Shown here piece by piece: positions 56,355-64,000 of a DNA stretch of 64,000 nt. The notes below the pieces were generated by a model that had not been told where the DNA came from, searched no databases, and saw nothing but the letters and a program-made list of their open reading frames with translations. Where the stretch lies: positions 1-64,000 of the forward strand of contig NZ_JAPDNT010000019.1 of assembly GCF_025989185.1 (NCBI RefSeq). The letters run 5' to 3'. Numbering within the stretch: position 1 is the stretch's first letter; each line of letters opens with the position of its first letter. This DNA is from Limobrevibacterium gyesilva (GTDB lineage Bacteria > Pseudomonadota > Alphaproteobacteria > Acetobacterales > Acetobacteraceae). The position numbers were made by a program, and so were the translations under genes.

Positions 56355-57160
56355 CCGAACCCGAGCCCGCCCGCGGCGTCGTCATCCCCGTCATTCCCGG
56401 GATCGGCCGCATCGTCGCCGCCAATCCCGGCCCGATGACCTATCACGGCACCAACACCTACCTGATCGACGGACCGGACGGGACCACGGTGCTCGACCCC
56501 GGCCCGGCCGACCCGGCGCATGTGCAGCACATCCTGGCCGCGACCGGCGGCAAGGTGGTGCGCATCCTGCTGAGCCACACCCATCGCGACCATGTCGGCG
56601 CCCTGGCGGCGCTGCAGGCGGCGACGGGCGCGCGCAGCCATGCCTTCCACCGCAGCGCCGCGCCTGGATTCGCCCCGGACGTCCCGCTGCGGGACGGCGA
56701 CGAGGTCGCGGGCTGGACCGCGCTGCATACCCCAGGGCATGCCGCCGACCATCTGTGCTTCGCCCGGGCCGACGGTGTGGTGTTCACCGCCGACCACATC
56801 ATGTCCTGGTCCAGCAGCATCGTCTCGCCGCCCGACGGCGACATGTCCGCCTATTTCGCCAGCCTGCGCCGCATGCTCGCCCGCGACGACCGCCTCTATC
56901 TCTCCGGTCACGGCCCGCCGCGGCGCGATACCCGCGCCTACGCGCAACACCTGCTGGACCACCGCCTGCAGCGCGAGGGCGCCATCGTCACGGCGCTTGC
57001 GGAAGCGCCACAGGACACGCTGGCGCTGGTGGATCGGCTGTATGCGCCGGTGAATCCGCGCCTGCGCGGGGCGGCCGAGCGCAACGTGCTCGCGCATCTC
57101 CTGAAGTTGCGCGACGAGGGCCGCGCGCTGCAGGACGGGACGGTCTGGCGGGCGGCCTGA
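56342..57160 (+). CDS. MBL-fold metallo-hydrolase
   Basis: 272 residues. Zinc-binding SHTHRDHVG (His79, His81, Asp83, His84), LHTPGHAADHL with the next His, VVFTADHIM and YLSGHGPP complete the set, and a winged-helix-like C-terminal domain (LLDHRLQREGAI) resembles LACTB2/beta-lactamase-like endoribonuclease or hydrolase. Likely a cytoplasmic thioesterase or hydrolase; substrate unknown. It converges on the NUDIX gene. Confidence 0.88.
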   Translation: MAFLTEPEPARGVVIPVIPGIGRIVAANPGPMTYHGTNTYLIDGPDGTTVLDPGPADPAHVQHILAATGGKVVRILLSHTHRDHVGALAALQAATGARSHAFHRSAAPGFAPDVPLRDGDEVAGWTALHTPGHAADHLCFARADGVVFTADHIMSWSSSIVSPPDGDMSAYFASLRRMLARDDRLYLSGHGPPRRDTRAYAQHLLDHRLQREGAIVTALAEAPQDTLALVDRLYAPVNPRLRGAAERNVLAHLLKLRDEGRALQDGTVWRAA

Positions 57161-57170
57161 ACAGCAGTTT

Positions 57171-57791
57171 CTATTCCGTCGCCCAGGCGCGATTGAAAAG
57201 CACCGCCACTTCGGTCTGTGCCCGCCGCTCGTCCTCGCTCATCACCATCCACAACAGCAGCCGCTCCAGCACCCGCCGCTGCGCGGTGGCAAGGTCCACG
57301 GCCAACGCCGCCTCGATGCCCCACCAGCGCAGGTCCTCGAGCTCGCCCGAGCCCGCCAGCGTGCCGCCGATATGGCCGGCATCGACCACCAGGAAGCGCG
57401 CGTCGAACCGTACCGGAGACGCCTCCGGCGTCACCGCGCGGCACAGATAGTCCAACCCGTGCAGGACGGGCGGGCTGCCGAGCGAGAGGCCCGTCTCCTC
57501 CTCCAGTTCACGCGCCGCGGCGATGGGGATGGCGCGTGCCAGGCTGGGGTCGGCGGACCGCTCCAGGCGACGCAGCACGTCCGGGCGGGGCGGGGTGGCC
57601 AGCGTCGCGGTGTGGTCCGCGGCGTCCACGGCACCGCCGGGGAAGACCAGCCGGTTCGGCATGAATTTGTGGCCGGCGCCGCGCACGCCCATCAGCACCT
57701 CCGGTCCCGTTGCTTTCCCCGGACCGCGGCGCAGCACCAGCAGGCTGGCGGCGGGGCGGGGGGTCACAGGCTTGGCGGGCGCGTCGGTCAT
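57171..57791 (-). CDS. NUDIX hydrolase (NUDT7/19-like)
   Basis: 206 residues from ATG 57791. LVFPGGAVDAADHT opens and ARELEEETGLSLG closes a NUDIX box with the long insertion typical of NUDT19/RP2p-type proteins (the Glu ligands are in RELEEE). Likely hydrolyses CoA derivatives or another nucleotide-diphosphate compound. Divergent from the Ldh gene with 80 bases between. Confidence 0.87.
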   Translation of the reverse strand: MTDAPAKPVTPRPAASLLVLRRGPGKATGPEVLMGVRGAGHKFMPNRLVFPGGAVDAADHTATLATPPRPDVLRRLERSADPSLARAIPIAAARELEEETGLSLGSPPVLHGLDYLCRAVTPEASPVRFDARFLVVDAGHIGGTLAGSGELEDLRWWGIEAALAVDLATAQRRVLERLLLWMVMSEDERRAQTEVAVLFNRAWATE

Positions 57792-57871
57792 GGGGCTCTC
57801 CTTCGGATGCAACCTTGCCGTCGCCGGCCTGCTGCGCAAGCTTCGACCCAGCCAAATCAAGGGGAGCACAC

Positions 57872-58936
57872 ATGCCGGCAGCGCTTGAGACTCATCGCAC
57901 GCAGATCGAGGCGATCCTGCTGGCCTGGGGCATGGCCGCCGCCAATGCGGCGGAAACCGCGGAAATCCTGGCCTGGGCCGACCTGCACGGCATCGACAGC
58001 CACGGCATGTCCATGCTGACCGGCTACGATTCCTGGCGTCGCCAGGGCAAGCTGAACCTCGCCTGCGCGCCGCGGATCGTGCGCGAGTCGCCGGTTTCCG
58101 CCCTGGTGGACGGGGATGCCGGGCTGGGCCATGTGCCGGCGGCGTTCGCCATGCGGCTCGCGGTCGCCAAGGCGAAGCAGGTGGGGCTGGCGGCGGTGGC
58201 GGTGCGCAACAGTGCGCATTTCGGCGCCTGTGGCTACTATTCCATGCTGGCGGTCGATGCCGGGCTGATCGGCATCACCACCACCACGGCGAGCGGCGTA
58301 CGCGTCGCCCCCACCGGCGGGGCGGAGGCAAAGCTGGGCACCGATCCCTGGTGCTTCGGCGCCCCGGGCGAGGCGGGCCGGCCGTTCCTGCTGGACATGG
58401 CGACCACCACGGTGGCTTTCGGCCGGGTCCGCAACAAGGCCAACGAGGACCTGCCGGCGCCGCCCGGCTGGGTGCTGACCCCGGACGGCCAGCCCAGCAC
58501 CGACCCGCTCGACGTGGTGCAGCGCCCGGGATTCCTCACCTCGCTTGGCGGCACGCGGGAGAATTCCAGCTACAAAGGCTATGGCCTCGCGATGATGGTG
58601 GACATCCTGGCCGGCGCCCTGTCCGGCGTCACCTTCCCCAGCGACCCCGGGCACGCCAAGGCGGAGGGCGGGGTGAATCTCGGCCATTTCTTCCTCGCCA
58701 TGGACCCTGGCCTGTTCCGCGACCCCGCCGAGTTCCGTACCGACGTGGCCCGGTTCTGCGGCCAGATGCGCGCGACCACGCCGGCCGACCCCGCGACGCC
58801 CGTGCTGGTGGCCGGCGACCCCGAACGGGCAACGGCGGCGCGGCGGCGCGCCGAGGGGATTCCCGTCGGCCCCGGCTTGCTGGCGCAGATCCGAACCATC
58901 GCCGAGGCCAGCGGCGCGCCGTGGCTGCTGGGCTGA
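57872..58936 (+). CDS. Ldh family (malate/L-lactate/ureidoglycolate-type) dehydrogenase
   Basis: 354 residues from ATG 57872 with aagggga as ribosome site. ADLHGIDSHGMSMLTGY with the catalytic His, RNSAHFGACGYYSMLAV and SYKGYGLAMMVDILAGALSG are the conserved Ldh_2 blocks. NAD(P)-dependent oxidoreductase for 2-hydroxy acids (malate, sulfolactate or ureidoglycolate types). Monocistronic. Confidence 0.92.
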   Translation: MPAALETHRTQIEAILLAWGMAAANAAETAEILAWADLHGIDSHGMSMLTGYDSWRRQGKLNLACAPRIVRESPVSALVDGDAGLGHVPAAFAMRLAVAKAKQVGLAAVAVRNSAHFGACGYYSMLAVDAGLIGITTTTASGVRVAPTGGAEAKLGTDPWCFGAPGEAGRPFLLDMATTTVAFGRVRNKANEDLPAPPGWVLTPDGQPSTDPLDVVQRPGFLTSLGGTRENSSYKGYGLAMMVDILAGALSGVTFPSDPGHAKAEGGVNLGHFFLAMDPGLFRDPAEFRTDVARFCGQMRATTPADPATPVLVAGDPERATAARRRAEGIPVGPGLLAQIRTIAEASGAPWLLG

Positions 58937-59312
58937 GGAGCCTCAGCACCGCCGGAGCGGACGACCGTTCCGTCAGTATGGCTTCCGGGCGTGCGCGCAC
59001 AGGCAGTCTGGTCGATTCGAATGCGGATGTATGCCGCATGACGGCCAAGCCGGGTCATTGCGTGTGCATGGTGGCGACAATTCGTTAACAATCCGGCATT
59101 AAACCGTCACCTGCCACGGTTCGACGCCGCTGCGTGCTGGATCTTTCGCCACACCGGGGTATGTGCGGAATCGCAAGGGTTGTCAGCGGGCGATCCCGGG
59201 GCGATGCTGGCGGCACGACGACAGAAGGTCGGTCGCCGGATCGTGCGCGGCAGAGCACCGCCGTTGCGCGGATCCCCGAACCACGCAACCGATCCAAGTC
59301 GGGAACGAAGCC
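58937..59312. other. Non-coding interval before the giant Hint protein gene
   Basis: About 375 bases. The open frame of the giant protein extends upstream to 59163, but this part is Arg/Cys-rich with no ribosome site, so I place the start at 59313. The AT-rich stretch caattcgttaacaatccggcattaaacc (within 59078-59106) is the likely promoter area. No gene or RNA recognised. Confidence 0.5.
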
Positions 59313-62300
59313 ATGGCCACCTACTCCTGGTTAAGCGGCGTCAGCGCGGATTGGATGACGCCGGCCAATTGGACCGGTTCGGCCGTCCCCGACGATATGC
59401 TCGCCGACGCCACCATCGCAGCCGCCGGGACCTACACGGTCACGATCGCGGATAGCGAGACGATCACCGCGGACAGTGTGCTGCTGAACGCCGCCAACGC
59501 CTCGCTGTCGATCGCGGGTACCCTGGTGCTGGGTGGCGCGCAGGCGCTGCTGACGCTCAAGGCCGGGGCGCTGAAGGGCGCTGGCACCATCCAGGGCGGC
59601 GCCGTGAAGGGCTCCGGCGGTGTGCTGGCCATGAGCGGCACTCTGGACGGCGTGACCGTGCTGGGCACGCTCGCGCCCGGCCGGTTCACGCCGATTTCGG
59701 TCCGGAACGGCCTGACGGTGAAGACCGTCGCCGGCGCCAGCCCCGGCACCATCGACCTGACTGGCGGCGCGCTGACCGTCCTGGACAGCGAGACGCTGGA
59801 CAACGTCGTGATCGGGCTGCGCGGGCCCTTCGGCGTGCTGCAGCTCGGCATGGCGGGCGGCATGCTGACGCTCGGGCCGCATGTCGTGCTGACCGCTGCC
59901 GGCGGGGCGATCACCGCGCCGGAGGGGGGTACGCTGACCAACCTGGGCAGCCTCGTCGTCAACACGGATCTGGCCGGCTTCGGCGTCACCATCGAACCCA
60001 CGCTGGTCAACGCCGGAACGATGGCGCTCAGCGCCGGCAGCGGCAACCGGGCGACGCTGAGCGGCTTGGCCTTCACCAACACCGGCACGCTGACGCTCGG
60101 TGCCAGCACCACCCTCGACGTCGCCAACGCCGCCGGCAGCTTTGCCAATACCGGCACGATCGGGCTCAAATCCGGCGCCATCCTGAAGATCGACCGGAAC
60201 ACGACGCTGGCCGGGATCGGCCTGATCGACAATGCCGGGGGGCAGTTGCGCCTGGGCGGCACGCTGGATCTGGGCGGCGGCACGCTCGACGCGGGAGGAA
60301 CCGGCGCCTTCAGCAACGCCATGCTCAGCGGCACGGTGAAGGACGGCACCATCCGCATGCATGGCGGCATGTTGGCCCTGCCGGGCGCCACGCTGGACGG
60401 CATCACCCTGCGCGGCACGCTGGACATCAGCCAGCCGGTCGGCAAACCAGGCTACACCGTGAACGTCGCCGGTGGGCTGGGGGCGGACACCCAGGGCGGC
60501 ACCGAGGCGGTGCTGGTCAACGCCGCCGGCGACCAGTTCAACTTCCTCGACAGCACCACGCTCGACGATCTCACGCTCATCGTCGGCGTCAGCAGCGGCG
60601 GTTTCGCCGTCCCGGCCAGCGGCATCTCGGTACAGGGCGGCGGCACGCTGACGCTGGGGGGCGGGGCAACCCTGGCGGCCACGGCCAGCGCCTTCCTCAG
60701 CGCCGCCGGACTGGTCAATCTCGGACAGATCCAGGTCGGGTCCGGCGCCTTCCTGGCCATGACGCTGGACGGCTTCAGCAACGCCGGCAGCATCGCCATC
60801 GGCAGCGGCGGCACGCTGGAGATCGACACCAACACCACGCTCGCCCAGTTCATCGCCGATGCCGGCACCATCAGCACCGCCGGCGGGGTGCTGGCGCTGG
60901 GCGGCACGCTTGACCTTGCCGGCGGCACGCTCGACATCGCCGCCACCGGGCTGTTCAGCAGCCTGCGGCTGGCCGGCACGGTCACAGGCGGCACCATCCG
61001 GCCGGATGGCGGCACGCTGGCCATGGGCGCGCAGACCCTCCTCGGCTTCGGCACCACCGTGGTCACCGGCCCGACGCTCGACGGCATCACCGTCCTCGGC
61101 ACGCTCGACCTCGGCGCATCCAGCAGCGGCGTTTCCATTGTCAACGGCCTCACCGTGCTGGCCGCCGATGGCGGGGTGCCGGGGATGATCGACCTGACGG
61201 CCGGCCAGCTCTCCATCCTGGACGCGGAAACGCTGGACCATGTCGCAATCCGGCTCGGCACCAGCGCGGCGCCGCCGAGCCCCGTGTCCTACAGCATCTG
61301 GGACCGCGGCACCGGCCAGGCACTGACACTGGGGCCGGACACCGCCGTCACCATGGCCGGCAGTGCGACGATCAGTGTCGACACGCTGGTGAACGAGGGG
61401 CTGATCGACGCCGCGGCGCAGGTCCTGTCCATCACCGGCCAGACCATCCGCAATGCCGGCGTCATCACGCTGAACGGCGGCACGCTGGAGCTGTCAGGCC
61501 CGCAGGGCAGCGACAATTCCGGCACGATCCGTGCCGACGGCGCCTCCGGCCTCAACCTTTCCGGGGCGACCTTCTCCAATTCCGGGTTGCTGCAGGCCGC
61601 CAGCGGCACGCTGACGGTCGGCCCTGGCCTGCTGAACGTCTCGGGTACCACGCTGAACGGCGGCACCTACGAGGCGGATGCCGGCGCCACGCTCGATCTC
61701 GGCCCTGCGGCTCCGCTGGCCACGGTCAACGCCAGCATCGTCCTGGACGGCGCCGGCTCGGCCCTGGCGGCCTTCAATGCTGATCTCGGCGCCTACCAGG
61801 CGATCGAGGCCACGCTGAAGACCATCGGCGCGTCCGGCACGCTCGCCGTGCTGGGCGGGCGCGACTATGTCGCGGCGGGCAGCATCGCTGCCGCGGGCGT
61901 GCTGCAGCTTGGTGGCGGCAGCCTCATCGCGGGCGGCGTGGCCGTGGCCGCGGGCGGCCTGCTGACCGGCTTCGGCACGCTTGCCAGCACGATCCTGAAC
62001 GTCGGCACGATCGATGCCGCGGGCGGCCTGCTGTCGGTGGCAACCCTCACCGGGGCCGGCGTGCTGCAGGTGGACCCGGGGGCGACGCTGGAACTGACGA
62101 CCGGGACCAACCAGAACGTCTTCTTCAACTTCCAGGGCGGCGCCTTGAAGCTGGACGCGCCGGCCGCTTTCGCCGGCAAGATCGGCGGCTTCGGGCCCGG
62201 CAACACGCTGATCCTGGCGGGCGCACAAGCCAGCTCGGCATCGCTTGACGGCAACCTGCTGAACGTGACGCTCGCCGCCGGCGGCACGCTGAGCTACGGG

Positions 62301-63374
62301 CTGATCGGCACGCTGGCGAATATCGGCGTCGACGTCGGAACCGACGCGTTCGGCAACGCCGACATCACCTTGCAGGCGCCGCCGGCCGGCGCCTGCTACA
62401 TGAATGGCACCAGGCTGCTGACCGCGCATGGCGAACTGCCGGTGGAAGCGCTGCGTCCGGGTGATCATGTGGTGACGCTGCTGGGCCGGCAGCTGGCGCG
62501 CGTGCGCTGGATCGGCCATCGCCATGTCGATTGCCGGCGCCATCCGGCCCCGGAGGAGGTGTGGCCGGTGCGGGTCCAGGCCGACGCGTTCGGCCCCGGG
62601 ATGCCGCTGCGCGACCTGTTCCTGTCGCCGGACCATGCCGTGTTCGTGGGCAGCAAGCGGGACCGCGTGCTGATTCCGGTTCGCTACCTCGTCAACGGCA
62701 TGACCGTCGCCCAGGTGCCGGTGGACCGGCTGGCCTATTTCCATGTCGAGCTCGACCGCCACGACATCCTGCTGGCCGAGGGGCTGCCGGCGGAAAGCTA
62801 TCTGGACACCGGCAACCGCGGCTGCTTCGCCAATGGCGGGGAGGCGGCGGCGCTGCACCCGGATTTCGCCATGACGATCTGGCGGGACCGTGGCTGTGCG
62901 CCGCTGGTGCTGTCCGGGCCGGCTTTGGCAGCGGCCAGGGCCGGCCTGCTCGCGCAGGCGGCGGCACTGGGCCGCGGCCTGACCGAGGCGCCTGATCTGC
63001 ACGTGCTCGACCGCGGCGCGGCCATCCGTCCAACGATCGAAGGCAACATCTGGCGGTTCCGCCTGCCGGAGGGTGCCGGCCTGGTGCGGCTGCGCTCGCG
63101 CGTGATGGTGCCGGCGCATACCAGGCCTGCCAGCGACGACCACCGCCGCCTCGGTGTGGCCGTCGCAAGGCTGCGCCTCGACGGGCAGGACGTGCCGGCC
63201 GGCGATCCGCGCCGGGGCGACGGCTGGCACGATGCGGAGCCGGACTGGCAGTGGACGAACGGCGACGCCGCGCTGGCGTGTGCGGGCGCGCGGTGGCTGG
63301 AAGCGACGCTGCTGCCGCTATCGCGTTACTGGGCCGAGGACGCCCCGCCGCCGGCGCGGGCAGCGTGCGTCTGA
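59313..63374 (+). CDS. Giant beta-repeat surface/secreted protein with C-terminal Hint domain
   Basis: 1353 residues from ATG 59313 (MATYSWLSGVSADWMTPANW). Residues 1-1020 are Gly/Thr/Leu-rich short beta-strand repeats (GTLTLGGGATL-like, NAGTI) of the kind seen in autotransporter passengers and large adhesins, arranged in three longer units. No signal peptide and no C-terminal beta-barrel; a type I or other route is likely. At Cys1028 (GACYMNGTRLL) a Hint_2-type domain begins, followed by the same 130-residue tail as in the M10 protease. The stop lies in the first arm of a 23-bp hairpin. Confidence 0.85.
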   Translation: MATYSWLSGVSADWMTPANWTGSAVPDDMLADATIAAAGTYTVTIADSETITADSVLLNAANASLSIAGTLVLGGAQALLTLKAGALKGAGTIQGGAVKGSGGVLAMSGTLDGVTVLGTLAPGRFTPISVRNGLTVKTVAGASPGTIDLTGGALTVLDSETLDNVVIGLRGPFGVLQLGMAGGMLTLGPHVVLTAAGGAITAPEGGTLTNLGSLVVNTDLAGFGVTIEPTLVNAGTMALSAGSGNRATLSGLAFTNTGTLTLGASTTLDVANAAGSFANTGTIGLKSGAILKIDRNTTLAGIGLIDNAGGQLRLGGTLDLGGGTLDAGGTGAFSNAMLSGTVKDGTIRMHGGMLALPGATLDGITLRGTLDISQPVGKPGYTVNVAGGLGADTQGGTEAVLVNAAGDQFNFLDSTTLDDLTLIVGVSSGGFAVPASGISVQGGGTLTLGGGATLAATASAFLSAAGLVNLGQIQVGSGAFLAMTLDGFSNAGSIAIGSGGTLEIDTNTTLAQFIADAGTISTAGGVLALGGTLDLAGGTLDIAATGLFSSLRLAGTVTGGTIRPDGGTLAMGAQTLLGFGTTVVTGPTLDGITVLGTLDLGASSSGVSIVNGLTVLAADGGVPGMIDLTAGQLSILDAETLDHVAIRLGTSAAPPSPVSYSIWDRGTGQALTLGPDTAVTMAGSATISVDTLVNEGLIDAAAQVLSITGQTIRNAGVITLNGGTLELSGPQGSDNSGTIRADGASGLNLSGATFSNSGLLQAASGTLTVGPGLLNVSGTTLNGGTYEADAGATLDLGPAAPLATVNASIVLDGAGSALAAFNADLGAYQAIEATLKTIGASGTLAVLGGRDYVAAGSIAAAGVLQLGGGSLIAGGVAVAAGGLLTGFGTLASTILNVGTIDAAGGLLSVATLTGAGVLQVDPGATLELTTGTNQNVFFNFQGGALKLDAPAAFAGKIGGFGPGNTLILAGAQASSASLDGNLLNVTLAAGGTLSYGLIGTLANIGVDVGTDAFGNADITLQAPPAGACYMNGTRLLTAHGELPVEALRPGDHVVTLLGRQLARVRWIGHRHVDCRRHPAPEEVWPVRVQADAFGPGMPLRDLFLSPDHAVFVGSKRDRVLIPVRYLVNGMTVAQVPVDRLAYFHVELDRHDILLAEGLPAESYLDTGNRGCFANGGEAAALHPDFAMTIWRDRGCAPLVLSGPALAAARAGLLAQAAALGRGLTEAPDLHVLDRGAAIRPTIEGNIWRFRLPEGAGLVRLRSRVMVPAHTRPASDDHRRLGVAVARLRLDGQDVPAGDPRRGDGWHDAEPDWQWTNGDAALACAGARWLEATLLPLSRYWAEDAPPPARAACV
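59643..61280 (+). repeat. Three long internal repeat units of the giant protein
   Basis: The segment LDG(V/I)T(V/L)xGTL followed 40-60 residues later by LxxLDSxTLDxxxxxxG recurs at 59643, 60393 and 61077, i.e. about every 230-250 residues. Units 1 and 3 are clearly alike at protein level (TVLGTLxxG, NGLTV, G(T/M)IDLT, LD(S/A)ETLD); unit 2 is more divergent. Between them are 20-25-residue strands beginning GGTL. Confidence 0.7.
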
Positions 63375-63425
63375 TACCAACGGCCCTTGACGATGACCCT
63401 TCCATCGTCAAGGGCCGTTGGTATC
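63373..63425. terminator. 23-bp perfect hairpin at the end of the giant gene
   Basis: The arm 63373-63395 (gataccaacggcccttgacg...) pairs perfectly with 63403-63425 around a 7-base loop acccttc. It overlaps the stop codon of the giant gene. No T run follows, so an intrinsic terminator is not certain; it may be an mRNA stabiliser or a REP-like element. A related hairpin is at 63503-63537. Confidence 0.6.
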
Positions 63426-63501
63426 GCGCGCCGATCCGCTTGCGGCACGCAAGCGCGTGCCTGTCGCGGGCTTGGTGGGCGGCGGCACGCAAAATAACGA
63501 C

Positions 63502-64000
63502 TCATACCAGCGGCCATTCTTCATGGCCGCTGGTATGACAGGCGGCCGTTCCGGACGCGTCCTCCCGGCCGGTGGACAGAAGCGCGTCCGCCATCACGAC
63601 GCCCTGGCCTTCTTGCAGCACGATCAACGGATTGACCTCCGCTTCCCGCACATCCGGCAAGGCCGCGAGTCGTGACAGATCCGCGACCGCCTGCGCCAGC
63701 GCCGCGAGGTCGCCCTTGGGCAGGTTGCGGTAGCCGCGGGCGGGGGCGAGGCCTTTCACCTCGGCGATCATCTCCATCGCCTCGGCGGCGCTCACCGGGG
63801 CCATGCGCAGCACCACGTCGCGATACACCTCGGCCAGCACGCCGCCGGCGCCGAGCGCGATCACCGGGCCCACTAGCGGGTCGCGGCGATAGCCCAGGAT
63901 CGCCTCGGCCACGCCACGGACCATGGGCTGGGCGATGAAGCCGGAGATGCGCGAGCCAAGCCGTGCGCGCATCTCCGCACAGGCCGCGCGCAATGCGGTC
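63502..64000 (-). CDS. ADP-forming acyl-CoA synthetase, C-terminal ATP-grasp part (partial)
   Basis: The frame is open to the right edge, so only about the last 165 codons are seen. GFIAQPMVRGVAEAILGYRR, DPLVGPVIALGAGGVLAEVY and the end DVREAEVNPLIVLQEGQGVV are typical of the ATP-grasp (beta) domain of NDP-forming acetyl/acyl-CoA synthetases and Pat-type proteins. It makes acyl-CoA or ATP from the matching acid and nucleotide. The tail SGREDASGTAACHTSGHEEW is not conserved and partly encoded by the hairpin. Confidence 0.85.
   Translation of the reverse strand, partial: TALRAACAEMRARLGSRISGFIAQPMVRGVAEAILGYRRDPLVGPVIALGAGGVLAEVYRDVVLRMAPVSAAEAMEMIAEVKGLAPARGYRNLPKGDLAALAQAVADLSRLAALPDVREAEVNPLIVLQEGQGVVMADALLSTGREDASGTAACHTSGHEEWPLV
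63503..63537. terminator. 15-bp perfect hairpin at the end of the convergent gene
   Basis: cataccagcggccat (63503-63517) pairs with atggccgctggtatg (63523-63537) with loop tcttc. It overlaps the stop codon of the minus-strand gene. Its outer half (ATACCA-R-CGGCC) is the same word as in the hairpin at 63373-63425. Convergent-gene position fits a bidirectional terminator or REP-like repeat. Confidence 0.55.

Overview
The window is high-GC DNA with alphaproteobacterial gene content. Two proteins with the same Hint-type C-terminal module, a PEP-CTERM protein with its acyltransferase, and many livKHMGF/tcu-type catabolic genes suggest a free-living member of the Acetobacteraceae (Rhodospirillales). 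That placement is an inference from gene content, not from a marker gene. No rRNA, tRNA or CRISPR array was seen.

Layout. Positions 1-8930 are an accessory region built mostly of broken insertion sequences (ISL3, IS110, IS6, IS481, IS3, IS630). Inside it lie two small islands of non-transposon genes. One is a leaderless subtilisin-like protease overlapping a 131-residue protein, framed by two inverted IS6-family copies. The other is an unrecognised 110-residue protein followed by a cysteine-rich protein, preceded by the 3' stub of an RsbW-like ATPase gene cut by the IS6 element. Positions 9059-12285 hold a three-gene, translationally coupled module (ParB-fused DNA methyltransferase, DUF5681 protein, terminase large subunit) with no other phage genes.

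Positions 12885-24000 carry a TonB-family protein, an unknown protein, PEP synthase and a complete nine-gene N-type (Na+-type) ATPase operon atpDCQRBEFAG. The N-ATPase operon and the PEP synthase gene each have a TTGA-N6-TCAA palindrome about 90 bp upstream of the start codon, suggesting shared FNR/FixK-type control. Next come a ThiF-nitroreductase fusion (24137-26182), a PEP-CTERM surface protein with a strong terminator, and an exosortase-system acyltransferase.

Positions 29232-58936 are a dense run of catabolic, transport and envelope genes: livKHMGF, tcuAB, amidohydrolases, 2-hydroxyacid dehydrogenase, PfkB, a peptide-type ABC binding protein, SDR, class III aminotransferase, a G3E GTPase with a TauE-like exporter, DUF169, a TauD dioxygenase, a P1-type peptidase, a CBS protein, a methyltransferase/GT2/SMR lipid-glycosylation operon, a GT39-like membrane protein, a DMT exporter, an MBL hydrolase, a NUDIX hydrolase and an Ldh-type dehydrogenase. 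The secreted-type proteins at 37535-39784 (M10 metalloprotease) and 59313-63374 (beta-repeat giant) end in the same roughly 320-residue Hint-plus-tail module. The window ends in an ADP-forming acyl-CoA synthetase gene (partial), separated from the giant gene by two long related hairpins.
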